Below are positions 37,546 to 46,254 of a stretch of 64,000 nt of DNA, in pieces. A program made the translations under genes and the position numbers. The notes beneath the pieces were generated by a model. The model did not search any database and was not told the DNA's origin. It saw nothing but the letters and a program-made list of their open reading frames with translations. The first letter of the stretch is position 1, and each line of letters opens with the position of its first letter. The stretch is from Streptomyces chromofuscus (GTDB lineage: Bacteria; Actinomycetota; Actinomycetes; Streptomycetales; Streptomycetaceae), in contig NZ_CP063374.1 in NCBI RefSeq assembly GCF_015160875.1, forward strand, positions 5,583,501-5,647,500. Reading direction: 5' to 3'.

Positions 37546-38196
37546 GTGATCGTCACGCTGATCGTCGTCTGCGAGGTCGGCTTCTGGGTGCTGCTGGCCG
37601 CGGGGCTGTTCTTCCGCTACGGGCTGCGGATGCGCCGTACGGGGCTGGCCCTGCTGCTGCTCGAGCCGCTGCTGGAGGTCGTCCTGCTGGTCGCCACCGC
37701 GGTCGACCTCGACAACGGCGCCGACCCGAGCTGGAAGCACGGTCTGGCCGCCCTCTACATCGGCTACACCGTCGGCCACGGCCACCGCACGGTGAAATGG
37801 CTCGACGGCCACGCCGCCCACCGCCTCGCCGGTGCCGCGCCACCGGTGAAACCGCCGCGTCACGGGATGGCGCGGGCCCGCCACGAGGCGAGGATCTGGC
37901 TCGGCACGGTCGTCGCCGCCGCGGTGGCCGGCGCGCTGCTGCTGATCGCGAGGTGGTACGTGGGCGACCCGGCCCGCACGGGCTCCCTGGAGAGCTGGAT
38001 CCTCGTGGCCTGGCGCGCGGCCGGCATCCACGGCCTGATCGCGTTGTCGTACGCCGTCTGGCCGAAGAAGGCGCCCCGCGAGGACCAGCGGCCGTCGCCC
38101 GCCCCGGACCAGCGGGACGTCACCGACGCCCTGGCCGGCCCTGCGGACCGGGACGCCGCGTCCTGCGGGAGCGCCCGTGGCCGGCGGAGCGGCTGA
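37546..38196 (+). CDS. Hypothetical multi-pass membrane protein
   Basis: 216 residues from GTG 37546, with gaggagtga upstream. Four to six hydrophobic helices are visible (LIVVCEVGFWVLLAAGLFF, LALLLLEPLLEVVLLVATAV, WLGTVVAAAVAGALLLIAR, WILVAWRAAGIHGLIALSYA). Between them lies a His-rich cytoplasmic loop (GYTVGHGHRTVKWLDGHAAH). The C-terminal 45 residues are charged and Pro-rich. It is divergent from the ChiS-like gene, with the shared promoter region at 37402-37545, and convergent with the adenosyltransferase gene with a single base between the stops. I recognise no function. Confidence 0.8.
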   Translation: MIVTLIVVCEVGFWVLLAAGLFFRYGLRMRRTGLALLLLEPLLEVVLLVATAVDLDNGADPSWKHGLAALYIGYTVGHGHRTVKWLDGHAAHRLAGAAPPVKPPRHGMARARHEARIWLGTVVAAAVAGALLLIARWYVGDPARTGSLESWILVAWRAAGIHGLIALSYAVWPKKAPREDQRPSPAPDQRDVTDALAGPADRDAASCGSARGRRSG

Positions 38197-38197
38197 G

Positions 38198-38770
38198 TCA
38201 GCGCTCCCCGCCGGGGACCCACAGGACGTCGCCGAGTTCCCTGTTCGCGGTGCGGGCCAGGATGAACAGGAGGTCCGACAGCCGGTTGAGGTAGGTCGCG
38301 GTCAGCGGGTTCATCGTCTCGCCGTGGACTTCCAGCGCCGCCCAGGTGGAGCGCTCGGCCCGGCGCACCACGGTGCAGGCCTGGTGGAGCAGGGCGGCGC
38401 CCGGGATGCCGCCCGGCAGGATGAAGGAGCGGAGCTTCTGCAGGCCCTCGAGGAAGCGGTCGCAGTCCGCCTCCAGCCTGTCGACGTAGGACTGCTCGAC
38501 CCGCAGGGGCGGGAACTCGGGGTTCTCCATCACCGGCGTGCACAGGTCCGCCCCCACGTCGAACAGGTCGTTCTGGACGCGGGTGAGGACCTTGACGATC
38601 TCCTCGTCGAGGTCGCCCAGCGCGATCGCCGTGCCGATCACCGCGTTGGCCTCGTTGGCGTCGGCGTAGGCCGAGATCCGCACGTCGGTCTTGGCGACCC
38701 GGCTCATGTCACCGAGGGCGGTGGTGCCCTGGTCGCCGGTACGGGTGTAGATACGCGTCAGGTTGACCAT
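38198..38770 (-). CDS. Cob(I)alamin adenosyltransferase, PduO type
   Basis: 190 residues from ATG 38770. It transfers the adenosyl group of ATP to cob(I)alamin to make coenzyme B12, needed by enzymes such as methylmalonyl-CoA mutase. The N-terminal ATP-binding motif YTRTGDQGTTAL, then DVRISAYADANEANAVIG, and the helical-bundle signature RRAERSTWAAL and TATYLNRLSDLLFILAR are intact. The mce and meaB genes at 56-59 kb belong to the B12-dependent methylmalonyl-CoA pathway, a plausible user of the product. Confidence 0.93.
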   Translation of the reverse strand: MVNLTRIYTRTGDQGTTALGDMSRVAKTDVRISAYADANEANAVIGTAIALGDLDEEIVKVLTRVQNDLFDVGADLCTPVMENPEFPPLRVEQSYVDRLEADCDRFLEGLQKLRSFILPGGIPGAALLHQACTVVRRAERSTWAALEVHGETMNPLTATYLNRLSDLLFILARTANRELGDVLWVPGGER

Positions 38771-38783
38771 GAGGCCAGCGTAG

Positions 38784-39040
38784 TTACGCCGCGGCGGTTC
38801 GGAACACGCGTGTGCCCACCGTCACGGACAGTGCCGTGAGGCCGACGGCCACCGGGACGCCGTACGTCCCGAGACGGCGCGGCGGCACGAGGTGCGCGAG
38901 CACGACCGGCAGACGCGCACGACAGCGGGGCCCGCGACACCGCGATCGGCGCGACGAAGGCGAACGGCGGGGTGCGCCGCCGGCGCGACGGCGAGTAGGC
39001 CACCGCGGCCGTCCTGCGCGCACTGCGCGAAGTGCGCGAA
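38784..39040 (-). pseudogene. Possible frame-disrupted small membrane protein gene
   Basis: The minus strand ends with a protein-like tail, LVPPRRLGTYGVPVAVGLTA then LSVTVGTRVFRTAAA, stopping at 38784. Upstream, pieces that fit the same small hydrophobic protein occur in the other two frames (RRRRTPPFAFVAPIAV near 38950-38995 and GVAGPAVV near 38925-38945), implying at least two frameshifts. No single start-to-stop frame has sensible composition. I infer decay rather than see homology. Confidence 0.35.
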
Positions 39041-39138
39041 CTGCGCGAGCTGTACCAAGAAACCGAGGCGGTCTCTCCCCGGATGGGATCGATGGCGTGC
39101 AATGCCCGTTCCATGACGGTCATTCACGGAGAGGGCCG

Positions 39139-39228
39139 GTGGCAGGCCTGCGCCTGGTGCTGCTGGACGCGATGCATGAGCCGTTGGGCGGCAAGGCGCT
39201 CAACTACGCCGTACGAGGCGACGAATGA
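39139..39228 (+). CDS. Possible 29-residue small ORF
   Basis: GTG 39139 with ggagaggg upstream opens a 29-codon frame, AGLRLVLLDAMHEPLGGKAL then NYAVRGDE plus start, ending TGA. Codon third positions are mostly G/C, but so is the background. No homologue known to me. Confidence 0.3.
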   Translation: MAGLRLVLLDAMHEPLGGKALNYAVRGDE

Positions 39229-39361
39229 GCCGTGCCGGTGTGATGTCCGTCATGTGAGACGTGACGCGCATTACTTACCGGTCACACGGGCCCTCACGAG
39301 CGCTAGGGTCCGCCGAGAGCCATACGTAAACAGCGGGTAAGCATCACAAGGGGAGTCGTCA

Positions 39362-40210
39362 GTGGCACGGAAGCTCGCCGTCATCGGGGCCGGTCTCATG
39401 GGTTCCGGCATCGCCCAGGTCTCCGCCCAGGCGGGCTGGGACGTCGTCCTGCGCGACGTCACCGACGAGGCGCTCAGGCGTGGCACCGACGGCATCAAGG
39501 CCTCGTACGACAAGTTCGTCGGCAAGGGCAAGCTGCAGGCGGACGACGCCGACGCCGCCCTGGCCCGCATCACCGCGACCACCGACCTCGACGCCGCCGC
39601 CGACGCCGACATCGTCGTCGAGGCCGTCTTCGAGAAGCTGGACGTCAAGCACGAGATCTTCCGCACCCTCGACAAGATCGTGCGCCCGGACGCCGTCCTC
39701 GCCTCCAACACCTCCGCCATCCCGATCACCAAGATCGCGGCCGTGACGGAGCACCCGGAGCGGGTCGTCGGCACCCACTTCTTCTCGCCGGTGCCGATGA
39801 TGCAGCTGTGCGAGCTGGTCCGCGGCTACAAGACCAGCGACGAGACCCTCGCCACCGCGCGGGAGTTCGCCGAGTCGGTCGGCAAGACCTGCATCGTCGT
39901 CAACCGCGACGTGGCCGGCTTCGTCACCACCCGGCTGATCTCGGCGCTCGTCGTCGAGGCGGCCCAGCTGTACGAGTCGGGCGTCGCCTCCGCCGAGGAC
40001 ATCGACCTCGCCTGCAAGCTGGGCTTCGGGCACGCCATGGGCCCGCTGGCCACGGCCGACCTCACCGGCGTCGACATCCTGCTGCACGCCACGAGCAACA
40101 TCTACACCGAGACCCAGGACGAGAAGTTCGCTCCGCCGGAGCTGATGCGCCGGATGGTTGACGCCGGTGACATCGGACGCAAGAGCGGGCAGGGCTTCTA
40201 CAAGCACTGA
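39362..40210 (+). CDS. 3-hydroxybutyryl-CoA dehydrogenase
   Basis: 282 residues from GTG 39362, with ggggag upstream. A NAD(P)-dependent dehydrogenase interconverting acetoacetyl-CoA and 3-hydroxybutyryl-CoA. The dinucleotide fold starts VIGAGLMGSGIAQ; ASNTSAIPITKIA and the catalytic His/Glu segment THFFSPVPMMQLCELVRG are present, then NRDVAGFVTTRL and GFGHAMGPLATADLTGVD of the C-terminal helical domain. It could supply butyrate or ethylmalonyl-CoA pathway intermediates together with the thiolase at 56821. Single gene by spacing. Confidence 0.95.
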   Translation: MARKLAVIGAGLMGSGIAQVSAQAGWDVVLRDVTDEALRRGTDGIKASYDKFVGKGKLQADDADAALARITATTDLDAAADADIVVEAVFEKLDVKHEIFRTLDKIVRPDAVLASNTSAIPITKIAAVTEHPERVVGTHFFSPVPMMQLCELVRGYKTSDETLATAREFAESVGKTCIVVNRDVAGFVTTRLISALVVEAAQLYESGVASAEDIDLACKLGFGHAMGPLATADLTGVDILLHATSNIYTETQDEKFAPPELMRRMVDAGDIGRKSGQGFYKH

Positions 40211-40355
40211 AGCGGCACACGCCCCTGAGACATCACACCTCGGGGTGAATTCGGTATCGGTTCGCTTACAACCAGCAACCGCGCCGCCACAGAAGCAGTC
40301 AGACGTTGCACAGCCACCGTCTTGGAGTACGTCACCGCACTCACGGGGAGCGCAT

Positions 40356-40679
40356 ATGCACATCAGGGGCGACCACGCCGAGGTGGTCGTCGGGGGCCGC
40401 CTCGACGTCCGCAGCGCGGCGGACGCCCGTACGGTCCTGCACTCGGCCGTCGACGACGGCGACGGCGACCTCGTCCTCGACCTGTCCGAACTGGACTCGT
40501 GGGACGCCACCGGACTCGGGGTCATCATGGGTGCCCACCGGCGGGCCGGCCGCTGTGGCCGGCGTCTGGTGCTGCGCGGCGTACCGCCGCAGATGCAGCG
40601 CCTGCTGGTGGCCACCCGGCTGCACCGGATCCTGGCGATCGAGGGCGGCATCGGGGTGGACTCCCTGCCCCGGGTCTGA
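40356..40679 (+). CDS. STAS-domain protein, anti-sigma factor antagonist type
   Basis: 107 residues from ATG 40356 with ggggag upstream. One STAS domain: VVVGGRLDVRSAADARTVLH, LVLDLSELDSWDATGLGVI and VPPQMQRLLVATRL. The phospho-acceptor position of SpoIIAA-like antagonists (usually DSSG) reads DATG, so Thr52 is the likely kinase target. A cognate anti-sigma kinase is not adjacent. Hydrophobic core and length match functional antagonists. Target sigma factor unknown. Confidence 0.88.
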   Translation: MHIRGDHAEVVVGGRLDVRSAADARTVLHSAVDDGDGDLVLDLSELDSWDATGLGVIMGAHRRAGRCGRRLVLRGVPPQMQRLLVATRLHRILAIEGGIGVDSLPRV

Positions 40680-40944
40680 CCCGTGCCACCAGGAGCGTCA
40701 CCGGGGCGCGGGGGAAGACCGGGCGGCTCACGGCGAAACGCCCGACGCGCCCAATCCTCACGAGACTGTGACGTCTCGGACCCGGTGGCACCCCGGGCTG
40801 TCGTACATACTGACCGAAGGTTTAGGGTTCGGTCGCCCGCGTCTGATCAACCCTCGTGCGGGCCCGGACCAGAAGCGACAGCGCGGTGTGCGGCAAGGCC
40901 GGGAGGGGCTCGACGCACCCGACGCTTTTGGGGGGCTTGAACCT

Positions 40945-43473
40945 ATGGACCCGAACAACCGGGGACCCGAAGAGTACGGCCAGGACGGTGACGGCAACCC
41001 GCCGCGCCAGCGCCCTCCCCGGGACCCCCTGACATCCGACTTCGGTCAGCACGCGCCCGCACCCGCCCGCACGGTGCAGCTGGTCTCCGGTGACTTCCTG
41101 CTCACCGTCAACCCCGTCGACGGCAGCGAGATAGAACTCTGCCCGCCCGGCGAACGCCCCGGCCGACCCCAGAAACTGACCCCGGCCCAGCGTGCCGAGG
41201 TGGCCCGCGCCGCCGCCCCACCGGTCCCGCCCGGCCCCAGCCGGCCCGCCCTGCCGCTCCTCGGCCGCCGGGACGAACGCGAGCGTCTGGTACGGCTGCT
41301 CGCCCGCGGCCGCTCCGTGCGCCTGACCGGCCCCGGCGGCTCCGGCCGCACCACCCTCCTCGACGTCGTCGCCGAGGACTGCGCGGACCTCGCCCCCGAC
41401 GGCGTCGTCCGTCTGACCGGCTTCCACCGCACCACGACCGACCTGCTGTACGACCTCTTCTACGCCGTCCACAGCGCGCCCCTGCACCGCCCGGCACGGG
41501 ACGAACTGCTCGAGCACGTCCAGGAGATCGGCGCGGTCGTCGTCCTCGACGACATCGAGTTCGGCGGCGCCGCGCTCGACGAGCTGCTGGACGCCACCCC
41601 CGAGTGCGCCTTCCTCATCGCCGCCACCCCGGACGTGCCCGCGCCGTCCGCCGAGGCGGCCGTCGAGGAGGTCTTCCTCGACGGGCTCGACCGCGCCGGC
41701 GGTCTGGAGCTGCTGGAGCACGCCGTCGGCCGGCCGCTCAGCGAGGACGAGTCCAACTGGGCCGGCGACCTGTGGTTCGAGTCGGAGGGCCTGCCGCTGC
41801 GGTTCGTGCAGGCCGGCGCCCTGCTGCGGCAGCGCGACCGGCTGCGCGCCGGCGCGGAGGCGCTCGACGAGTTCGGCGTCTTCCAGGACATCCAGGTCGA
41901 CGAGCCCCTCGACGCGGTCCCCGGCCCGCCCGTCGGCGCCGACGTCCCGCTGCCCTCGCTCGCCGAGGGGGCCGCGCCCGCCGCGCTGCTCGCCGCCCGG
42001 CTCAGCGCCTCGGCCCGTGCCACCCTGCGGATCGCCGTGGCGCTCGGCGGTGAGGTGCCCCACCAGGCGCATCTGCCCGCCCTGGTCGGCGACACCCACG
42101 CGGACGCCGCGCTGGGCGAGTTGCTGGCCTGCGCGCTGGTCTCACCGGTCGGCTCCCGCTACCGGCTCGCCGCCGGCGTGCAGACCCAGCTGGAGACCGC
42201 CGGATACGCCGACGACCCCGCCGACCAGGCCCTGACCGCCGCCCGGCACTACACCTGGTGGGCCGGGCACCCCTCGGTGACCCCCGAGCGCGTGTGCGCC
42301 GAGGCGGACGCCCTGCTGACCGCCCTCGCCGCGCCGGCCCCGGCGACCACGCCGACCGACGAGGACGAGGACGGCGCCGACGTGCGGCTGGCCCGCACGG
42401 CCGCGCCCGCGTTCGCCGCAGGGCTGCACTGGAGCGCCTGGGAACGCGCGCTGCGCTCCGGCGCCGAGGCCGCCCGGCTCGCCGGCGACGTCGCCGAACA
42501 GGCCTACTTCCACCACGAACTGGGCGTCCTCGCGCTGTGCGAGGGACGGCTCGACCGGGCCCGCGCCGAACTGGAGGCCGCCATCGGCCTGCGGGGCGCC
42601 CTCGCCGACAAGCGCGGCACCGTCGCCGGCCGCCGTGCCCTCGCCCTGGTCACCGACCGGGGGGGCGCGACACCCGGCGTCGCCGCGACGCTCCCCCTCG
42701 GCGGCGCCACCGGTGACGAGGTGCCCGACGCCCGCTCCGAGGAGTCCACGTCGCCGGTCGGCAAAGTCCCGGCGGCCCTGGCGGACTTCCCGTCGCTGCA
42801 ACGGCCCGACAGCAGCCCGGCCCTGGTCACCCACCGCTCCACGCCCGGAGCGGCGTCCGGACGCGCCCGGGGCGGCGGCCTGCGCGGCCTCGCCCGGCGC
42901 AACCTGGTCGCGGCCGGCGCGGGCGCGCTGCTCGTGGCGGTGCTCGGCACGGTGGTGACGCTCGGCGCCACCTCCGGCAACGAGGCCGAGAGCCCGTCCG
43001 ACCAGGTGGGCGTCAACCCGTCCGTCAGCCAGGACACCGGCGACGGCAGCCTCGGCGCGGACGAGGCGGACCAGGACGACGGCGACACGGGCGGGGCGAG
43101 CAGCCGGCCGACGGATCCGGGACCCGACGGCACGTTCGGCACGACGGACGACCCGACGCCGACGGACCCGGAGACAGGGTCGCAGGAGCCGTCGGACGAA
43201 CCGAGCGGGACGCACAACCCGGGTGGGGGCCCCAACTCGCCGTCGTCCTCGCCGACGCGGCCGCCGTCGACGTCCCCGACGAAGCCGACGTCCTCCGGGT
43301 CGCCGACCGGCAGGCCGACGACCTCCGGGTCGCCCACGCCGAGCATCAGCCCGACACCGACGACGTCCAGCCCGGCGCCGACCGAGTCCACCACCGCCAG
43401 CGACTCCGCCTCCGCGACCGCCACGCAGTCCAGCGCCGTCGGCACACCCAGCGGCGCGGAGCAGGTGATCTAA
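40945..43473 (+). CDS. P-loop NTPase/TPR-like protein with a C-terminal membrane anchor and Ser/Thr/Pro-rich tail
   Basis: 842 residues from ATG 40945; the frame is open upstream but the protein begins MDPNNRGPEEYGQDGDG. A small N-terminal module (TVQLVSGDFLLTVNPVDGSE) precedes a STAND-like NTPase: LLGRRDERERLVRLL, Walker A GPGGSGRTT (129-137), Walker B-like VVVLDDIEF. A winged-helix/helical part and TPR-like helices follow (AYFHHELGVLALCEGRLDRA). Residues about 652-675 are a membrane helix (NLVAAGAGALLVAVLGTVV), then a 165-residue tail of Asp/Gly then Ser/Thr/Pro repeats likely outside the membrane. The tail resembles wall-spanning linkers. It follows the STAS gene by 265 bp. Conserved in Streptomyces as I recall, role unknown. 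Confidence 0.8.
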   Translation: MDPNNRGPEEYGQDGDGNPPRQRPPRDPLTSDFGQHAPAPARTVQLVSGDFLLTVNPVDGSEIELCPPGERPGRPQKLTPAQRAEVARAAAPPVPPGPSRPALPLLGRRDERERLVRLLARGRSVRLTGPGGSGRTTLLDVVAEDCADLAPDGVVRLTGFHRTTTDLLYDLFYAVHSAPLHRPARDELLEHVQEIGAVVVLDDIEFGGAALDELLDATPECAFLIAATPDVPAPSAEAAVEEVFLDGLDRAGGLELLEHAVGRPLSEDESNWAGDLWFESEGLPLRFVQAGALLRQRDRLRAGAEALDEFGVFQDIQVDEPLDAVPGPPVGADVPLPSLAEGAAPAALLAARLSASARATLRIAVALGGEVPHQAHLPALVGDTHADAALGELLACALVSPVGSRYRLAAGVQTQLETAGYADDPADQALTAARHYTWWAGHPSVTPERVCAEADALLTALAAPAPATTPTDEDEDGADVRLARTAAPAFAAGLHWSAWERALRSGAEAARLAGDVAEQAYFHHELGVLALCEGRLDRARAELEAAIGLRGALADKRGTVAGRRALALVTDRGGATPGVAATLPLGGATGDEVPDARSEESTSPVGKVPAALADFPSLQRPDSSPALVTHRSTPGAASGRARGGGLRGLARRNLVAAGAGALLVAVLGTVVTLGATSGNEAESPSDQVGVNPSVSQDTGDGSLGADEADQDDGDTGGASSRPTDPGPDGTFGTTDDPTPTDPETGSQEPSDEPSGTHNPGGGPNSPSSSPTRPPSTSPTKPTSSGSPTGRPTTSGSPTPSISPTPTTSSPAPTESTTASDSASATATQSSAVGTPSGAEQVI

Positions 43474-43490
43474 GCCCCCGCCGACAGCAA

Positions 43491-43522
43491 AGGGCCGGGT
43501 CCGCCGCAACGGACCCGGCCCT
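43491..43522. terminator. Bidirectional terminator between convergent genes
   Basis: agggccgggtccg (43491-43503) pairs with cggacccggccct (43510-43522) around a six-base loop, between the P-loop/TPR gene and nucS. Confidence 0.88.
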
Positions 43523-43557
43523 CGCCGTCGTACCGGAGACGCCCTGCCGAACGCCTC

Positions 43558-44229
43558 TCAGAACAACCGCAGCTTGTCGTCCTCGATCCCCCGCAGGGCG
43601 TCGTAGTCCAGCACCTGGCACCCGATCCCCCGGTCCGTCGCCAGGACGCGCGCCTGCGGCTTGATCTCCTGGGCGGCGAAGATGCCCCGCACCGGAGCGA
43701 GATGGGGATCGCGGTTCAGCAGCTCCAGATAGCGCGTGAGCTGCTCCACACCGTCGATCTCGCCGCGCCGCTTGATCTCGACCGCGACCGTCCGGCCCTC
43801 GGCGTCCCGGCACAGGATGTCGACCGGCCCGATCGCCGTCATGTACTCGCGGCGGATCAGCGTGTAGCCCTCGCCGAGGGTCTCGATGCGGTCGGCGAGC
43901 AGTTCCTGCAGGTGTGCTTCCACGCCGTCCTTGATCAGGCCCGGATCGACGCCCAGCTCGTGCGAGGAGTCGTGCAGGACCTCCTCCATCGTGATGATGA
44001 GCTTCTCGCCCGCCTTGTTGACGACGGTCCAGACGTCGGCCTCGTCGCCGGTGCCCTCCTTCAGCGTGCAGGGCGGCGACATCCAGTTCAGGGGCTTGTA
44101 GGCCCGGTCGTCCGCGTGGATCGACACGCTGCCGTCCGCCTTCACCAGGATCAGACGGGGGGCGGTGGGGAGGTGGGCGGTGAGCCGGCCCGCGTAGTCG
44201 ACGGAGCATCGGGCAATGACGAGACGCAT
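43558..44229 (-). CDS. nucS: Mismatch-specific endonuclease NucS/EndoMS
   Basis: 223 residues from ATG 44229 (MRLVIARCSVDYAGRL), preferred over an in-frame TTG at 44238. It cuts DNA at mismatches and supports non-canonical mismatch repair in actinobacteria that lack MutS/MutL. The N-terminal DNA-binding domain has ILVKADGSVSIHADDRAYKP and LNWMSPPC; the C-terminal RecB-like nuclease has VDILCRDAEGRTVAVEIKRR with the catalytic Asp, Glu and Lys, and the Gln of GVEQLTRYLE. The C-terminal end LRLF resembles a sliding-clamp-binding tail. Single gene between divergent and convergent neighbours. Confidence 0.95.
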   Translation of the reverse strand: MRLVIARCSVDYAGRLTAHLPTAPRLILVKADGSVSIHADDRAYKPLNWMSPPCTLKEGTGDEADVWTVVNKAGEKLIITMEEVLHDSSHELGVDPGLIKDGVEAHLQELLADRIETLGEGYTLIRREYMTAIGPVDILCRDAEGRTVAVEIKRRGEIDGVEQLTRYLELLNRDPHLAPVRGIFAAQEIKPQARVLATDRGIGCQVLDYDALRGIEDDKLRLF

Positions 44230-44238
44230 GGTCGGCAA

Positions 44239-44528
44239 CGCTACTCGACGGGCCGGTGTGCGCGCGATTCGCCCACCGGTCTGCCCGCACCGCCCGTGCA
44301 GGGGGCCTCACGGGCCATCCCTGTTGTCCGGGAAGACCCGTGTTCGGTAGTGGCCGATTGTGTGCCTACTGGGATCTGCCTGTGTGCGCAATCTCCTGGT
44401 GCGGTCACCGTCGGTTGCCTACCGTATTAAACGGGAGGTCGCGATGTGTGTACACAGCGTGTTCGCTTTCGCGTGCTCCCTCATCTGTCCGGCAACCCCT
44501 GCTGGTTGGGGGTGCGAGAGGAGAACCC
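44239..44528. promoter_or_regulatory. Divergent promoter region of nucS and the SCO5389-family gene
   Basis: 290 bp. It contains an AT-richer stretch, cgtattaaacggga (44423-44436), and a 10-bp palindrome tgtgtacaca at 44447-44456, 72 bp before the downstream ATG. The palindrome has the form of a small dimeric-regulator site. A short open frame at 44360-44593 overlaps the real gene and is not credible. Confidence 0.45.
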
Positions 44529-44921
44529 ATGTCGCTCGACGTCTCACCGGCCCTACTCGAACAGGCCGAGCGAGGCGAGGTCGACGAAGCTGACTTCGTC
44601 GACTGCGTCCGGACCTCCCTGCCCTACGCATGGGAGATGATCAGCTCCCTGGTGGCCCAGCTGAAGGTGGACGGCGGAGAGTTCGCCGACAACCAGACGC
44701 CCCCGCCGGACGAGCAGGCGCGTGGTCAGCTGCTGCGTGCGCTCGCGAGTGACGCCATCCGCGGTGCGCTCCAGCGGCACTTCGGTGTGCGGCTGGCCTT
44801 CCAGAACTGCCACCGGGTGGCGGTGTTCCCGCTGGACGCCTCGGCGGACGAGAGGCTGGCCCGCTTCACCTCGGTCCGGGGCCAGCTGCTGAACCAGTCC
44901 CCGGAACTGCGGGACTGCTGA
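44529..44921 (+). CDS. SCO5389 family protein
   Basis: 130 residues from ATG 44529 with gaggagaa upstream. MSLDVSPALLEQAERGEVDE, DCVRTSLPYAWEMISSLVAQ and GALQRHFGVRLAFQNCHRVA are characteristic of a small Streptomyces family named after its S. coelicolor member. It is helical, acidic and soluble, without signal peptide or recognisable catalytic motif. It is monocistronic with a bidirectional terminator after it. Function unknown. Confidence 0.88.
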   Translation: MSLDVSPALLEQAERGEVDEADFVDCVRTSLPYAWEMISSLVAQLKVDGGEFADNQTPPPDEQARGQLLRALASDAIRGALQRHFGVRLAFQNCHRVAVFPLDASADERLARFTSVRGQLLNQSPELRDC

Positions 44922-44937
44922 CGCGATGATCCGCTTG

Positions 44938-44984
44938 CTTGCCGCTCCGTACGCGGGAGGTGCGATCTGTACCGGAGCGGCAAG
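44938..44984. terminator. Bidirectional terminator
   Basis: cttgccgctccg (44938-44949) pairs with cggagcggcaag (44973-44984), with a 23-base loop whose ends (tac and gtac) can extend the stem. Between convergent genes. Confidence 0.75.
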
Positions 44985-45005
44985 TCTCCCGCGCGGCCGA
45001 GAGGT

Positions 45006-46034
45006 TCACGTCAGCTGGGGCAGCACCTCGGTGCCCAGCCGCCGTACGTTCTCCTCGGTCGACGCCAGGTCCCCGGAGCCCTCCACGAGCAGGGCGAAGC
45101 GGGAGACGCCCGTGCGTTCGCTGGTCGCCGCCAGCCGGTCGGCGCACAGCCGCGGGGTGCCCACGGGGTGCAGCCCGCAGAGCAGTTCGGTGTACGCCAG
45201 CGGATCGCGCATCCGGCGCTCCCTGCCGTCCACGGTGACATGGGCGTCGAGCCCCTGTTTCAGCCATCCCGGCATCGCCTTCAACAGCGTCTCCGCCGCG
45301 TCGGTGCGCCGGTCCGCGATCTGGCAGACGCCGGCCGACACATGACCCGCGGCGAGGATCTCCTCCGCCGGCCGCCCCGACGCGCGCGCGTGCTGCCGCC
45401 ACAGGGTGACCATCTCGGCCTTTTCCTCGTCCCCGACATGCATGCCGAGCAGCATCGGCAGCCCGCGCTCGGCGGCCATCCGCACACTCGCCGGGGAGGT
45501 GCACGCGACGAGCACCTCCGGACCGTCGGTCTCCGTCAGGCACTCCGACGGCCGGGGCACGACGGGGACTTCGCGGAAGGCGAAGCGGTCACCGGTGCCC
45601 TCCACCGCGGGCTCGCGCAGCCAGCGCATGAGCAGATCGAGTGATTCCGGATACTCCTTCTCGTACGCCGGCAGCCCGGCGCCGAACACCTCCAGGTCCA
45701 CCCACGGACCGCCGCGTCCGACGCCCAGCGTGAGGCGGCCGCCGCTCGTCACATGCAGCAGCGCGGCCTGTTCGCCGAGCGTCACCGGGTGGGTGGTCGG
45801 CAGCACGCTGACCGCCGTCCCGACCCGGATGCGACGGGTGCGGCCGAGGATCAGGGCGGCCAGGGTGATCGCCGACGGGCAGGTGCCGTACGGCACGAAG
45901 TGGTGCTCGGCCAGCCAGACCGAGTCGAGCCCCGCCTCCTCGGTGATCTCCGCCGAGCGGACCGCGCGGTGCAGCGCCTCCCCCTGGCCCTGACCCGGGA
46001 ACTGGGCCGCCAACACGAATGTTCCTACGCGCAT
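45006..46034 (-). CDS. LLM-class (luciferase-like) flavin-dependent oxidoreductase
   Basis: 342 residues from ATG 46034, with aggaag upstream. A TIM-barrel monooxygenase-type fold: GLDSVWLAEHHFVPYGTCPS, RIRVGTAVSVLPTTHPVTLG and LTLGVGRGGPWVDLEVFG, the usual FMN-binding pattern. The chain has about 20 Cys/Met in its second half but no second domain. These enzymes use FMNH2 or F420; the cofactor and substrate cannot be told here. It is flanked by a terminator and a divergent gene. Confidence 0.85.
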   Translation of the reverse strand: MRVGTFVLAAQFPGQGQGEALHRAVRSAEITEEAGLDSVWLAEHHFVPYGTCPSAITLAALILGRTRRIRVGTAVSVLPTTHPVTLGEQAALLHVTSGGRLTLGVGRGGPWVDLEVFGAGLPAYEKEYPESLDLLMRWLREPAVEGTGDRFAFREVPVVPRPSECLTETDGPEVLVACTSPASVRMAAERGLPMLLGMHVGDEEKAEMVTLWRQHARASGRPAEEILAAGHVSAGVCQIADRRTDAAETLLKAMPGWLKQGLDAHVTVDGRERRMRDPLAYTELLCGLHPVGTPRLCADRLAATSERTGVSRFALLVEGSGDLASTEENVRRLGTEVLPQLT

Positions 46035-46254
46035 CGCTCTTCCTGCTTCCTTGGCTCCGACACGGAGCTCCCCCACTCGGCATAACCGTCTGACACGTGC
46101 CGAGGACACGGCCTGGCGAAGAGATTTGCGGATTGTCGGCAGAATGAACGGTCATGGAGGGGGACTTGTCAGGTTCGCCGCTTTCCGCGTACCCCTCCGC
46201 GGGCCGCGTAGGCTGGACAGGACCCGGTTCCTGTATAGCTCCGTGAGGTGTCCC

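Larger units (their letters stand above)
38771..39361. other. 590-bp gap with a possible decayed gene and a small ORF
   Basis: No intact ordinary gene. The first 270 bp hold a frame-disrupted membrane-protein-like sequence on the minus strand, and 39139-39228 is a possible small ORF (both listed separately). The last 130 bp (39229-39361) are AT-richer, with cttaccgg and tagggt motifs, and probably hold the promoter of the dehydrogenase gene, which has ggggag before its start. Confidence 0.5.

Noticed and set aside
37402..38031. N-terminal extension of the ChiS-like kinase
   Set aside because: It overlaps a divergent membrane-protein gene and has no membrane or sensor character.
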